Positions 31,816 through 41,455 of a DNA stretch of 64,000 bases are shown piece after piece (positions within the stretch are counted from its first letter, which is position 1; every line of letters begins with the position of its first letter). The position numbers were made by a program, and so were the translations under genes. The DNA is taken from contig CM019710.1 of NCBI GenBank assembly GCA_009760885.1, positions 4,015,186 through 4,079,185 of the forward strand. The letters run 5' to 3'. This stretch comes from Achatina immaculata (Eukaryota; Mollusca; Gastropoda; Stylommatophora; Achatinidae). The notes below the pieces were generated by a model. That model was not told the DNA's origin. It did not search any database and worked only from the letters and a program-made list of their open reading frames with translations.

Positions 31816-32640
31816 ACAAGAAGAAGAGTAAGAAGGACATGGGGGAGGAAAAGAAGAAGGAGGAAAATAATGATAATAATAATAATAAGAAGAAGAAGAA
31901 TGAAGAGAAGAAGAAGGATATGGGGCAGGAGAAGAAGAAGGAGAAGAAGAAGAAGAAGAATGAGGTAAAGAAGAAGGATATGGGGGAGGAAAAGAAGAAG
32001 GAGGAGGAGAATAATAATAATAATAATAATGAGGAGGTGGAGAAGAAGAAGGATATGGGGGAGGAAAAGAAGAAGGAGGAGAAGAATAAGAAGAAGAAGA
32101 AGAATGAGGAAAAGAAGAAGGATATGGGGGAGGAAAAGAAGAAGGAGGAGAATAAGAAGAAGAAGAAGAATGAGGAAAAGAAGAAGGATATGGAGGAGGA
32201 AAAGAAGGAGGAGAATAATAATAATAATAATAATAAGAACGAGGAGAAGAAGAAGGATATGGGAGGAGGAAAAGAAGGAGGAGGAGGAGGAGAGGAAGAA
32301 AAAGATTATGGGGGAGGAAAAGAAGGATGAGGAAGAGATCGAGGAGAAGAAGAAGAAGAACAAGGAGGAGGATATGGGGGAGGAAAAGAAGAAGGAGGAG
32401 GAGAAGAAGAAGAAGAAGGAGGATATGGTTGAGGAAAATAAGAAAAAGGAGGTGAAGAAGGCGAAGAAGAAGAAGGAAGAGGAGAAGGAGAAGAAGAAGA
32501 AGTGGGACATAGGGGAGGAGTAGAAGAAGAAGAAGAAGAAGAAGAAGAAGAAGAAGAGGAATAAGAAGAAGAAGAAGAAGAAGAAGCAGGAGGAGAAGGA
32601 GGAGAGGAAGAAGAAAAAGAAGCAGAAGAAGAGATAGAGC
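31816..32640. repeat. 825-bp polypurine (GAA/GGA/AAT) tract with higher-order units
   Basis: Nearly pyrimidine-free plus strand. A 40-60-bp higher-order unit is marked by AAGGATATGGGGGAGGAAAA at about 31917, 31975, 32051, 32117 and 32183. The Lys/Glu-rich frame (DMGEEKKKEE) is a translation of the repeat. Long mirror-like purine tracts can form triplex DNA (known property; not shown here). Confidence 0.95.
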
Positions 32641-32705
32641 GTGCTTAAGTACAAGAAATCTATACTAGATAACATTACAAGCATGAGGAAACTTTAACTC
32701 CTAAC

Positions 32706-33011
32706 TTACCTTATAAAAAACCCGGTAAAATCCCGTTGTCCATGCCATTAAGGGATATTGGGGATACCGTGTTAGACCCGTATTTACAAGACCATCAGCA
32801 CATTGAAAGTGTGATATGGACAGTATCACGCCTTGCCCGTATTTACCTTCCCAGATTTCCCTGGTGCCCATTTTTATAGACGGGGTGGACCCCGTGGCCT
32901 TTTTGATGTAGTGGTACCAGGAAAAAAAAATACCCACTACTAGGACCTGAACCCGATACCGCCAGATTAGTAGACCTAGTATCTAACCACTCAGCCAACC
33001 AGACCCGACTA
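32706..33011 (-). mobile_element. tRNA-derived SINE, copy 4, near full length
   Basis: The minus-strand head GTCTGGTTGGCTGAGTGG contains the A box TGGCTGAGTGG (32988-32998), and GGTTCAGGTCC (32943-32953) is the B box. Spacing and the intervening arm resemble a long-variable-arm tRNA. A poly-T follows, then the body with CCAGGGAAATCTGG, GCGTGATACTG and the 3' GGGATTTTACCGG. About 305 bp, and the best reference for the family here. Confidence 0.85.
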
Positions 33012-33057
33012 AACTTATCATGAGTCGCTAAAATGACTTTTCCAAAATAAAAAAAAA

Positions 33058-33518
33058 ACATGCTAAATAAGAACTATCTAAAACCCAAGCTAAATAAGAA
33101 CTATCTAAAACCCAAGCGAAATAAGAACTATCTAAAACCCAAGCGAAATAAGAACTATCTAAAACCCAAGCTAAATAAGAACTATCTAAAACGCAAGCGA
33201 AATAAGAACTATCTAAAACCCAAGCTAAATAAGAACTATCTAAAACCCAAGCTAAATAAGAACTATCTAAAACCCAAGCTAAATAAGAACTATCTAAAAC
33301 CCAAGCTAAATAAGAACTATCTAAAGCCCAAGCTAAATAAGAACTATCTAAAGCCCAAGCTAAATAAGAACTATCTAAAACCCAAGCTAAATAAGAACTA
33401 TCTAAAGCCCAAGCTAAATAAGAACTATCTAAAGCCCAAGCTAAATAAGAACTATCTAAAACCCAAGCTAAATAAGAACTATCTAAAGCCCAAGCTAAAT
33501 AAGAACTATCTACAGCGA
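33058..33518. repeat. 27-bp minisatellite, 17 copies
   Basis: The unit CTAAATAAGAACTATCTAAA plus ACCCAAG is very homogeneous, with variants at one to two sites. It reads NKNYLKPKL on the plus strand and DSSYLAWAL on the minus strand. Both strands are open because 27 is divisible by three. Confidence 0.97.
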
Positions 33519-33589
33519 TATAGTTTTGTTCCGTAGACGCGAGTTTAAACTTTAAACTGCCTGACATGCTGTAAATAAACATCGTTTCT

Positions 33590-33750
33590 TTCCCGAAATA
33601 GAAAGAGAAGGAAGACAGAGAGAGAAGTTAATGGATGGATTGCCTGTGTGGCTAGGGAGAAAGTCACCGGGGGATCTCCTAATCAAGTCTAAAGACAGAG
33701 AATTGTGGAGAGAAGTGATCGCCTACGCCACACGGCACGGCACTTGATTG
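33590..33750 (+). mobile_element. LINE H-like C-terminal fragment
   Basis: Encodes KRGRQRERLMDGL-like, then WLGRKSPGDLLIKSKDRELW and REVIAYATRHGT with a stop. It is the inverted counterpart of the fragment at 33905-34308. Confidence 0.7.
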
Positions 33751-33817
33751 ATTCTTTCCCGGTAAAACATTACAGCAGAGAGCTTTTATTGGGATAACTT
33801 TTCTATATCTTTGATAT

Positions 33818-34372
33818 TGTCCAGCTGGTTAAAGAGTTATACCAAGAAAGTTAAAGAGTTATACCAAGAAAGTTAAAGAGTTAAACCAAGAAAGCTAATC
33901 CAATCTAAATGCCATGCCGCGTAGCGAAGGCGATCATTTCTCTCCACAATTCTTTGTCTCTTGCGTTGATTATGTTGTCCGCTGGTGACTTTCTTCCTAG
34001 CCACACTGACAGCACATCCAGTAACTTCTCTCTCTGTCTTCCTCTGTCTCTTTTTCCCTAAATTTTTCCAGTTGCCACAGTGTGTTTCAATTTTCCTATT
34101 CTCAGAAAATGTCCTATAAATCTCGCTTGTCTGCCTCTGATCTATCTATAATTTGCCTTTTAACTCCAGCCTCTCTTAAGACTTATTCGTTGGTTTTCTT
34201 GGCTGTCCATGGTACCTTCAACATCCTTCTTATAAACCACATTTCCATGTCCTCTATTTCTCGCTGTACACACTTATTCATAGACCATGCTTCACACCCG
34301 TAAAACTAAGAAAGTTAAGAGTTAAACCAAGAAAGTTAAAGAGTTAAACCAAGAAAGTTAAAGAGTTAAAAA
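33818..34372. repeat. 22-bp minisatellite interrupted by a LINE
   Basis: GTTAAAGAGTTAAACCAAGA units occur at 33822-33895 and again at 34308-34372. The intervening 33905-34308 is a minus-strand H-like LINE fragment, so the array predates that insertion. Confidence 0.85.
33905..34308 (-). mobile_element. LINE H-like insertion in a minisatellite
   Basis: The minus-strand 3' part (CCATGCCGCGTAGCGAAGG) corresponds to ATRHG codons. Further right are EEAGVKRQIIDRSE-like and MEMWFIRRMLKVPWTAKKTN-like codons. It is 5'-truncated within the WxGxR region. Confidence 0.75.
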
Positions 34373-34895
34373 AACGTTTGCACTCTAATCCACGCATTGA
34401 ACAATACAACGAAAGTGAATACATCCAACGCAGGTATGTCTCGTTTATATACATTCAAGTGACATGTCCCCTTTCCAGAACATTTTCCTTCTCACAGCCT
34501 CCCTGAATGCAATACGGCCTTGGGTAAGTTGACCGGCATCTTGCAGTGACACATTCAGAATGTGATGTCCTGGATCTCTCTTTTCCTAGGCACTATGCCT
34601 TCTACTATCAGCCTCTCCAAGCTGTCGTGTCTCTTGAGGTGGCCGAAGTATCTCAGCTTTCTCATTTTTGTGGTGTTAACGAGCCAGTTTCCCCCGTGTG
34701 GTACCCGGGATCTGCAAAGAATAGGACCACTGTACCCTACCACGCATGATCGTGAAAGGCGACTAAGGAGGGTTCGGCATAGGGCCAGCAACCCTATCTG
34801 ATTAAAAAAAAAACTATCAGACTGCTACAGAAACGGAAGCAAGGGAAAAAACAAATGCAGGTGGAAGGAGAAATGCGTATCAGGAAACTGAGCCC

Positions 34896-35441
34896 ATGAA
34901 GGTTGTGGATGAAAGCCAGCCACTGGAAGTCCCCAGCCCGACTGCAGACCTCCTGGAACCTAAACACAAGATGCAAATAGGCAGCTGGAATGTAAGAACA
35001 CTTAACCAGACTGGAAAACTAGCACAAACCATCAAGGAAATGCACAGATACAAACTGGACATACTAGGAATACAAGAAGCAAGATGGACAGGACAAGGCA
35101 GAAGGAAATTAACAACACAGCACACAGAAGATACAATAATATGGTCAGGTAAAGAAGATCTTCATGAAGGAGGAGTAGCATTGATTATAACAAAAGAAGC
35201 ATCAAGAGCATTGCTGAAATGGACCCCAATAAATGAGAGATTATTATATGCACGGTTCAACTCAAGATTCACGAAGCTGTCTATTATAGTTTGTTATGCA
35301 CCAACAGAAGCAGCTGAAGAGGAATTAAAAGAAGATTTTTACAACAGCCTCCAAGCCACAGTAGAAACAATACCCAAGCATGATATGCTACTCATCTTGG
35401 GCGACTTTAATGCAAAAGTAGGTGACAATTTTCCAACATAA
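34896..35441 (+). pseudogene. AP endonuclease, N-terminal part, LINE A
   Basis: Residues from about 25 onward show QIGSWNVRTLNQTGKLAQTI, LDILGIQEARWTG (with catalytic Glu), HEGGVALIITK, YAPTEAAEEE and LILGDFNAKVGDN (Asp/Asn site), in the order of apurinic-type endonucleases that nick target DNA. The first in-frame ATG is at 34896; the open frame has upstream codons without another ATG. At about 35426-35445 roughly 30 codons are missing compared with related elements and the frame shifts, so the enzyme lacks its central loop. Confidence 0.88.
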
Positions 35442-36177
35442 AAACATCCATAAGGTGACTTGGAGGTCACCAGATAAAACCACAGAAAACCAAATCGATC
35501 ACATACTAATAAACAACAAGTGGAAACGGTCACTACAAGATGTGCGAGCAAGGAAAGGAGCAGATGTAGGAAGTGATCACAACCTTCTGGTAGCAAAAAT
35601 AAAACTAAAATTAAGGAAAGCCAAAATCGGAGAACATAGAGAGATACGTTTTGATACAAGAAAACTGAAAGACCAGCAAACGAGAAATGAATTCTCAATA
35701 GTACTTATGAACCGCTTCAGTGTCCTACAAGACGAAGCAGAAATGTCCATATTAGAGTTCAATAAAACACTACAGGAAACAGCAAAAGAGGTGCTGGGAT
35801 ATCGGAAACGGAGAAAAGAGGAATAGATAAGCAAGACCACATGGGAAAAGATAGAGCAAAGAAAAGAAATCAAGAAAAAAATACTGAACACCAAATCACA
35901 ACGGCTTAAAGAACAAGTTTTAAGTAATTATGCACAAAAAGACAAAGAAGTGAAGGAATCATGCCGTCAAGATAAACGTCAATACTATGACAACTTAGCA
36001 GAAGCAGCAGAGAAAGCAGCATATACAAATGACATGAAAACCATATATAAAATCACAAAGCAGATGACAGGTAACTTCAACACAAGATGTGAAAGTGCAG
36101 TAAGGACACAAAATGGACAACTGGTCAGTGGAGAAAGAAAAAAATTGAAAGATGGAGGGAACACTTTAACACCCTAA
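35430..36177 (+). pseudogene. AP endonuclease C-terminus and linker, LINE A
   Basis: The frame resumes with FQHKNIHKVTWRSPDKTTEN, QIDHILINNKWKRSLQDVRA and GSDHNLLVAKIKLK (the SDH motif completing the active site). It then enters a linker with IRFDTRKLKD and AKEVLGYRKRRKEE, and a TAG at 35824-35826. It remains open to KEVKESCRQDKRQYYDNLAE and TIYKITKQMTGNF. A frameshift in the poly-A run near 36136-36147 moves the RT to another frame. Confidence 0.87.
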
Positions 36178-37289
36178 TAAACAGAACACAAGCAGCACAA
36201 ACAATAGACATACCTGAAGCAAAAATGGAACTAAATATCAATACAGGACCAATAACAATAAATGAAGCAAAGGAGGCGATAAAGAAGCTAAAATCAGACA
36301 GGGCACCAAGTGAAGATGAAGTGACTGCTGAGATGTTGAAAGCAGAAGAAACAGAAACACCAAAACAACTTTGCCGGATATCACAACAAATTTGGGATCT
36401 AGAAAAAGCCCCAGAGGAGTGGAAAACTGGGCTTATAGTAAAACTACCAAAGAAGGGTGACCTCAGAGATTGCGGAAACTGGAGAGGCATTACCCTACTG
36501 CCACTCACCAGTAAAGTATTTTGTCGCATAATCATCAACAGAATTGTACCAACACTTGAGGAAAAACTTCAGAAAGAGCAGGCAGGATTTAGGAAAGGAA
36601 GATCATGCACAGACCACATATTTGTACTTAGACAAATATTAGAACAGGCAAATGAGTGGCATAGCACAACATATGCATTATTCATAGATTTTGAGAAAGC
36701 TTTTGATAGTGTCAACAGAGATGCACTGTGGAAAATCCTAAGATGGCATGGCCTCCCCCACAAGATAGTAAATGTAATCAAAGCCCTATATGAGGGTTTT
36801 AAGTGCAAAGTTATCTGTGGAGAACATACCTCCAGCAGCTTTAGGGTACAAACAGGAGTGAAACAGGGATGTGTACTATCACCAACATTATTTATCTTGG
36901 CAGTAGACTGGTTAATGAAGGAGGCAACATCAGACAAACGCAGAGGATTACAATGGACCCTTGACACAGTGCTGGAGGACCTTGACTTTGCGGACGACAT
37001 TTGTCTATTATCAAGCAGTCACAAAGATATGCAAGATAAAATAAACAAGCTAACTCAGAATGCAAACAACATAGGACTAAAGATCAACGTAGGAAAGACA
37101 AAGTTAATGAAGCAAAATGTGAACAACAGAAATGTACTCAGAGTAGATAGCAAGTTAGTGGAGGAGGTCAACGAATTTGTATACCTTGGCAGCAGAGTAG
37201 TAGAAAATGGAGACAGCACAGAGGACATCAACAGCAGACTTACGAGAGCAAACAAGGCTTTCGCAATGCTGCAGGCTATATGGAAATAA
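36148..37289 (+). pseudogene. Reverse transcriptase domain, LINE A (frame intact)
   Basis: A single open frame from KIERWREHFNTLINRTQ. RT motifs in order: NEAKEAIKKLKSDRAPSEDE, GLIVKLPKKGDLRDCGNWRG, LLPLTSKVFCRIIINRI, KEQAGFRKGRSCTDHIFVLR, LFIDFEKAFDSVNRDALW (first Asp), GVKQGCVLSPTLFILAVDWL, LEDLDFADDICLLSSSHKDM (FADD catalytic pair) and GLKINVGKTKLMKQN. All three catalytic aspartates are present, making it the most intact enzyme domain in the window. A frameshift at about 37285 separates it from the C-terminal region. Confidence 0.93.
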
Positions 37290-37761
37290 AAAAGAACTAA
37301 GCATAAATATGAAAATCAGGATATTTAAGAGTAATGTTCTAAGTGTACTACTCTATGGAAGTGAATGCTGGAAAATCACCAAAACCATAGAAAACAAGTT
37401 GAATTCTTTCCAGACTAAATGTTTACGAAGAATTAGAAAAATATTTTCGCCAAACACCATAAGAAATAACATCTTATTGGCAGAAATACAGATGAAGCCA
37501 CTGACAACAATTATTGAGGAAAGACGCTGGCGATGGTTGGGACATGTGCTCCGAACGACTGACAACTCACTACCAAAAATAGCACTAAGATGGACACCAC
37601 AGGGGAACAGACGTAAGGGTAGACCAAAAGAGACATGGAGAAGAACAACAGAAAGGATGTTGAGCAATAGAGGGCTCACCTGGGCAAGAGCAGAAAAAAA
37701 GGCGAAGGACAGGCATTTGTGGAAAACCCTTGCGGAAGCCCCATGTGCCCTGGGCACTTAA
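37284..37761 (+). pseudogene. C-terminal region, LINE A
   Basis: Encodes MKIRIFKSNVLSVLLYGSEC, NKLNSFQTKCLRRIRKIF, RWRWLGHVLRTTDNSLPKIA, GRPKETWRRTTERMLSNRGL and LAEAPCALGT, ending at a TAA 13 bases before the TSD. This region is what the 5'-truncated copies elsewhere retain. The role of this C-terminal segment in RTE proteins is not defined. Confidence 0.88.
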
Positions 37762-38439
37762 GGTTCAGAGAGAGAACGAGCCAGTTTTCTGCAACACATA
37801 ATCCCGTCAATATCTCTTTGTTTGATTTCTCGTTCTATCCATGATATTCTAAGTGCCCTTCTGTAACATTCCATTTCAAATGCTGGTATTCTCTTTTCTA
37901 GCTATTTGTTAAGTGTCCATGTTTCGCATCCGTATGCTGCCACTGGGAATATGTAAGCTCTTAGTAAACATAGATTTGTTTCCTTGTTGGTACCTTGCCA
38001 CATACTCTTCATTTGTGCCAGTTTCTGTGATGGAACTGCAAGTCTTCTTTTGATCTCCACTGCGCAGTCGCCATTGCTGGTGATGACTGGACCTAGATAT
38101 TCAGATTTGTTTACGTTTTCAAGCTCTTGATGGGTCAGTGTAACTTTGGACTTGCTTCTCATTTTGTCAGTTATCATCACTTTGGTTTTGATGGTGTTTA
38201 AAAAGAAGGTTCTGATCTTCGCTGTGTCTTTTGTTTGAGAGAACCAACTGTTGCAGTCCTTCTGAGCTGCTTGATAGAAAGACAGTATCATGGGCGTATC
38301 TAAGGTCTGGAATCCTGTGGCCCCCTATATTGAAAGAGTCAAATTTTGCTGTTTCCTGTTCATGTCCCCCTCTGTGACACATTACAAATAATCAGATATC
38401 TGTACATTAATCAAGTTACTGCAGGCTTTCTTTAAACAC

Positions 38440-38690
38440 CGCTCGGGACTGAGTTTCCGTGGTACAGGGTTCAAGTACCTACGGTGAGGAACTACTTCTG
38501 GTACTACCACACCCACAACGTCCTGAGTACCACCCAGTCTATAAAAGCAGGTACCAGAGAAATCTGGGAAGGTAAATTCGGCCAGGCATGATACTGACCA
38601 CATCAAACTTTCATACGACGAAGGTCATGGAAATATGGCCGTGTCCAAAATATGCCCTAATGATATGGAGACGGGGAATTTTACCTACCT
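38440..38690 (+). mobile_element. tRNA-derived SINE, copy 5
   Basis: The B box GGTTCAAGTACC at 38468-38479 is present. The A box is lost or truncated. The body GGTACCAGAGAAATCTGGGA, GGCATGATACTGACC and CGAAGGTCATGGAAATA matches the other copies. The tail is (TACC)n from 38682. Confidence 0.8.
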
Positions 38691-38744
38691 ACCTACCAAC
38701 CAGCCTACCTGTTTATCTACCAATGAACCTACCTGCCTAGCTAA

Positions 38745-38889
38745 AGGAGGCATGGACAAGGAAAACAGTGATTGTGCTGAGTAACAGAGTGCTCACTAGG
38801 GAAAGAGCGAACAAAAACAAAAAAAAGGCCTAGTACAGGAGTTTATGGAAAGCCCTTGTTGAAGCTCCAAGTGTCGTGGGCACCCAAAG

Positions 38890-38895
<6 letters not shown>
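38745..38895 (+). mobile_element. decayed LINE A relative, 3' end
   Basis: Recognisable by CAGAGTGCTCACTAGGGAAA, GTTTATGGAAAGCCCTTGTT and GTGGGCACCCAAAGATTCAG against the family A terminus. No intact frame. Confidence 0.75.
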
Positions 38896-38924
<29 letters not shown>

Positions 38925-39330
38925 GAGAGGGAGGGAGGAGAGAGTGAAAGAGAGAGTGAAAGAGAGAGAGAAAGAAAAAAAGAAAGAGAGAGAGAGAGAG
39001 AGAGGGGAAAAAAAAGAGAGAGAGAGAAAAGTTAGAGAGAAAGATAGAGAGAAAAAAGAGAAAGAAAGAGAGAAATAGAAGAGAGTGAGAGAAAGAGAGA
39101 AGAGAGAGGGAAAGAAAAAGAGGGAGAAAGAGAAGAGAGTGAGAGAAGAAGAGAAGAGAGAGGGAAAGAAAAAGAGAAAAAGAGAGAGGAAGAAGAGAGA
39201 AAGAGAGGGAGAAAAAAGAGAAAGAAAAAGAGAAAGATAGAGCAAGAAAAGGGAAAGAGAGAGAGAAAGAGAAGAGAGTGAGAGAAAGAGAGAGAGAGAG
39301 AGACAGAGGGAGAAAGAGAGAGAGAATCAG
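38896..39330. repeat. 435-bp (GA)n-rich purine array
   Basis: Starts exactly at the 3' tail of the decayed A relative. Mixed GA, GAAA and GGGA units with imperfect longer periods (AAGAGAAGAGAGTGAGAGAA recurs). A much longer version of the normal family tail. Confidence 0.95.
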
Positions 39331-39704
39331 GAGTTAGACTGTGACTAAGATTAAAGGATATTTGCTCGTCAACGAAAAAAGAGATAAATACATTACTCAT
39401 CTAATGGAGGGGCCCCATTTTATGGCTAACTATAAGAAGGCCCCAATCTTTCAACTAGTATTAAGTAATATATTCATTCACTCTATTGTTTATTTTAAAT
39501 GGACGCCATGTTTTTTTTTTTGTGTACAGCACATGGCAGCCATAGTTAGTTTGACCTCTGTGATCATCAAAATCTTGAACTAGAAAGTCTTCGCTCATGT
39601 AGAAAATTGTTTGCTATTAGGAAAACCACGAAGAAATACAAAACAGTAGAAGACATAAAAGGGCATGTAAAATACAACACGCACATAACGCTAATTTTTA
39701 TTCA
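39331..39704. other. no gene seen
   Basis: AT-rich unassigned sequence. Confidence 0.5.
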
Positions 39705-40262
39705 TCATCATCATCATCATGTGCCGTGCCGACTGGCGTTGGCTATTATGCTTCTCCAGAGTACCCGATCCTTCATGCAGGCCATCAGCTCAGTTGGTGA
39801 TCTCCTCTCACACCATCCCGTCAGACTGTCCAGTATCATTTCTCTTGGTCTTCCTCTTCATCTTCTTCCTTCTATTTTTCCTGTTATAATATTTTCAATG
39901 CCCCCTCTTCTCATTGCATGTCCTATGAAAGTACATTGTCTCTCTCTTATCTTTCTGACAAGGTTTTTTTTGTCTCTCCAGCTCTTCTCATACATTCTTC
40001 ATTAGTTATTTTTGCTGTCCAGGGGATTCGCAACATTCTTCTAATAAACCATGTTTCTGCTGCTTCCAATGATTTTTTATTCACAGATTTAAATATGGCG
40101 TCGAAATGACAGGAAGTGATGCAGAGCACGTGGTTATCGAATGGCGGAGAGTTCATGTCTGGCCAAGTCTCTGCGTCTTCTGATGGTCAGATGCGTACCA
40201 ACTCCACGATGCTGTAAGATTTCCCACAGTTTTCATCTATCAACTCTATCGAATGATTTTTC
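39705..40262 (-). mobile_element. LINE family H, best copy
   Basis: The minus strand encodes NKKSLEAAETWFIRRMLRIP, WTAKITNEECMRRAGETKKT, TLSERY-type codons, CNEKRGH and KRNDTGQSDGMV-like codons. Then the 3' end GTGCCGACTGGCGTTGGC and a (CAT)n block at 39705-39720, the family tail in reverse. Confidence 0.78.
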
Positions 40263-40365
40263 TTGATCTACACCGGCTTTATGCCATATCTCCTGCTTCT
40301 TCTTCTTCTTCTTCTTCTTCTTCTCCTTCTTCATTATTTATTTGCTTGTTATTATATGCTTCCAT

Positions 40366-40582
40366 ATATGAGAATGACTGACAACTCACTACCAAAAATA
40401 GCACTAAGATGGACACCACAGGGGAACAGAAGTAAGGGTAGACCAAAAGAAACATGGAGAAGAACAACAGAAAGGATGTTGAGCAATAGAGGGCTCACTT
40501 GGGCAAGAGCAGAAAAAAAGGCGAAGGACAGGCATTTGTGGAAAACCTTTGCGGAAGCCCCATGTGCCCTGGGCACTTAAGG

Positions 40583-40628
<46 letters not shown>
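40366..40628 (+). mobile_element. LINE family A insertion in D
   Basis: An open frame encodes RMTDNSLPKIALRWTPQGNR, GRPKETWRRTTERMLSNRGL and AEAPCALGT, then TTAAGGTTCAG and a (GA)n tail of about 20 repeats. Flanked by short ATAT(GC) direct repeats. Confidence 0.88.
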
Positions 40629-40630
<2 letters not shown>

Positions 40631-40795
40631 TGCACTCTCTCAACCCATGACTCGTCAACCATCAAGTACTAAAATGACATAGTTCGAAAACTAACTTGTT
40701 AGATATTGTTAGAAATTATTTTAATGTTTGTTAAAAAAAAACATATGTTAGAAGATCTGTATTTACAATGTATTTTTGTTTATGTATATGTCTGT

Positions 40796-41202
40796 ATGTA
40801 TAAGAAATTAGACTCTTTTGAAAACAAATGCCTACGGAAAATACTCGGCATCAAGTGGAATGAATTCAAGAACAATGCAGAGATAAGACAGATGACTGAA
40901 CAACAACCAGTCTCACGGGTGATCAGGAAAAGGAGATGGACATATGTTGGCCACTTGATGAGAAGAAATGAGCAGAGAATCCCAAAACAAGCTATCAAGT
41001 GGCACATAACAGGCCGAAGAAAAAGGGGCAGACCGCGTGAAACTCTGAAGAGAACATTATTAAGAGAGGCCAAGTTAACAGGCATAAAATCCTTTGTTGA
41101 GGTTGAAAGACTCGCCGAAGACAGGAAATATTGGCGAACTACTTTGCGAGCCCTATGTGACGTCTAACGGCACGGGAAGGATATAAGATATAAGAAGATA
41201 AG
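40796..41202 (+). mobile_element. LINE family B insertion in D, 10-bp TSD
   Basis: An intact frame encodes KKLDSFENKCLRKILGIKWN, RQMTEQQPVSRVIRKRRWTY, GRRKRGRPRETLKRTLLREA and LRALCDV, followed by a (TAAGA)-type tail. ATATGTCTGT at 40786-40795 and 41203-41212 is an exact duplication, and D matches its sister copies across the join. Confidence 0.9.
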
Positions 41203-41455
41203 ATATGTCTGTGTGTGTATGTGTGCGTGAGAGCTATTTTATTAGGTAAATTACTTCTTCTCTTTTACTTTGAATGTAGTAGTTAAATCTTACACTCTTT
41301 TGATATGTTTTTTTCCTAATTTAATTTGTATACTTGTATTAAATCGAGTGTGTGGGAAGAATGAAAGATGGAGTGATGAAGGGCAGAATGTAAGACGGGC
41401 CTGCGTGCCCAATTCTTTACCCTTTACAAATAAAGATTATTCATTCATTCATTCA

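Larger units (their letters stand above)
34691..37774 (+). mobile_element. LINE family A, full-length but inactivated, 13-bp TSD
   Basis: The element is 3084 bp, bounded by exact AACGAGCCAGTTT at 34678-34690 and 37775-37787. It starts with a GC-rich leader (GCGACTAAGGAGGGTTCGGC region), then AP endonuclease, linker, RT and C-terminal domain, ending TTAAGGTTCAGAGAGAG. A single endonuclease-RT polyprotein and a short-repeat 3' end fit the RTE clade. It is inactivated by an internal deletion, two frameshifts and a stop. Many 5'-truncated relatives occur in this window. Confidence 0.93.
34440..38390 (-). mobile_element. LINE family K, split by full-length LINE A
   Basis: The right part (38390-37788) encodes HRIPDLRYAHDTVFLSSSSE (YADD degraded to YAHD), NKSEYLGPVITSNGDCAVEI, ACETWTL-type codons and RISWIEREIKQRDID. 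The left part (34690-34440) continues with ENWLVNTTKMRKLRYFGHLK and RHDSLERLIVEGIVP. The pieces join at AACGAGCCAGTTT, the duplicated target of LINE A. At least one frameshift lies near 37810, and the element is dead. Confidence 0.85.
40326..41455 (+). mobile_element. LINE family D 3' region, split by A and B insertions
   Basis: Three segments (40326-40365, 40629-40795, 41203-41455) are collinear with the minus-strand D copies at 60 and 62 kb. They share CATTATTTATTTGCTTG, CACTCTCTCAACCCATG, AGATATTGTTAGAAATTATT and GACGGGCCTGCGTGCCCAAT, with an (ATTC)n tail at 41436-41455. Only non-coding 3' sequence remains. Confidence 0.85.

Noticed and set aside
31803..32684. 293-codon Phe/Ser/Leu frame and Lys/Glu-rich frames
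   Set aside because: Opposite-strand translations of a polypurine tract.
33028..33582. 184-codon SSYLAW repeat protein
   Set aside because: It is the 27-bp array read in reverse; both strands are open and no non-repeat domain is attached.
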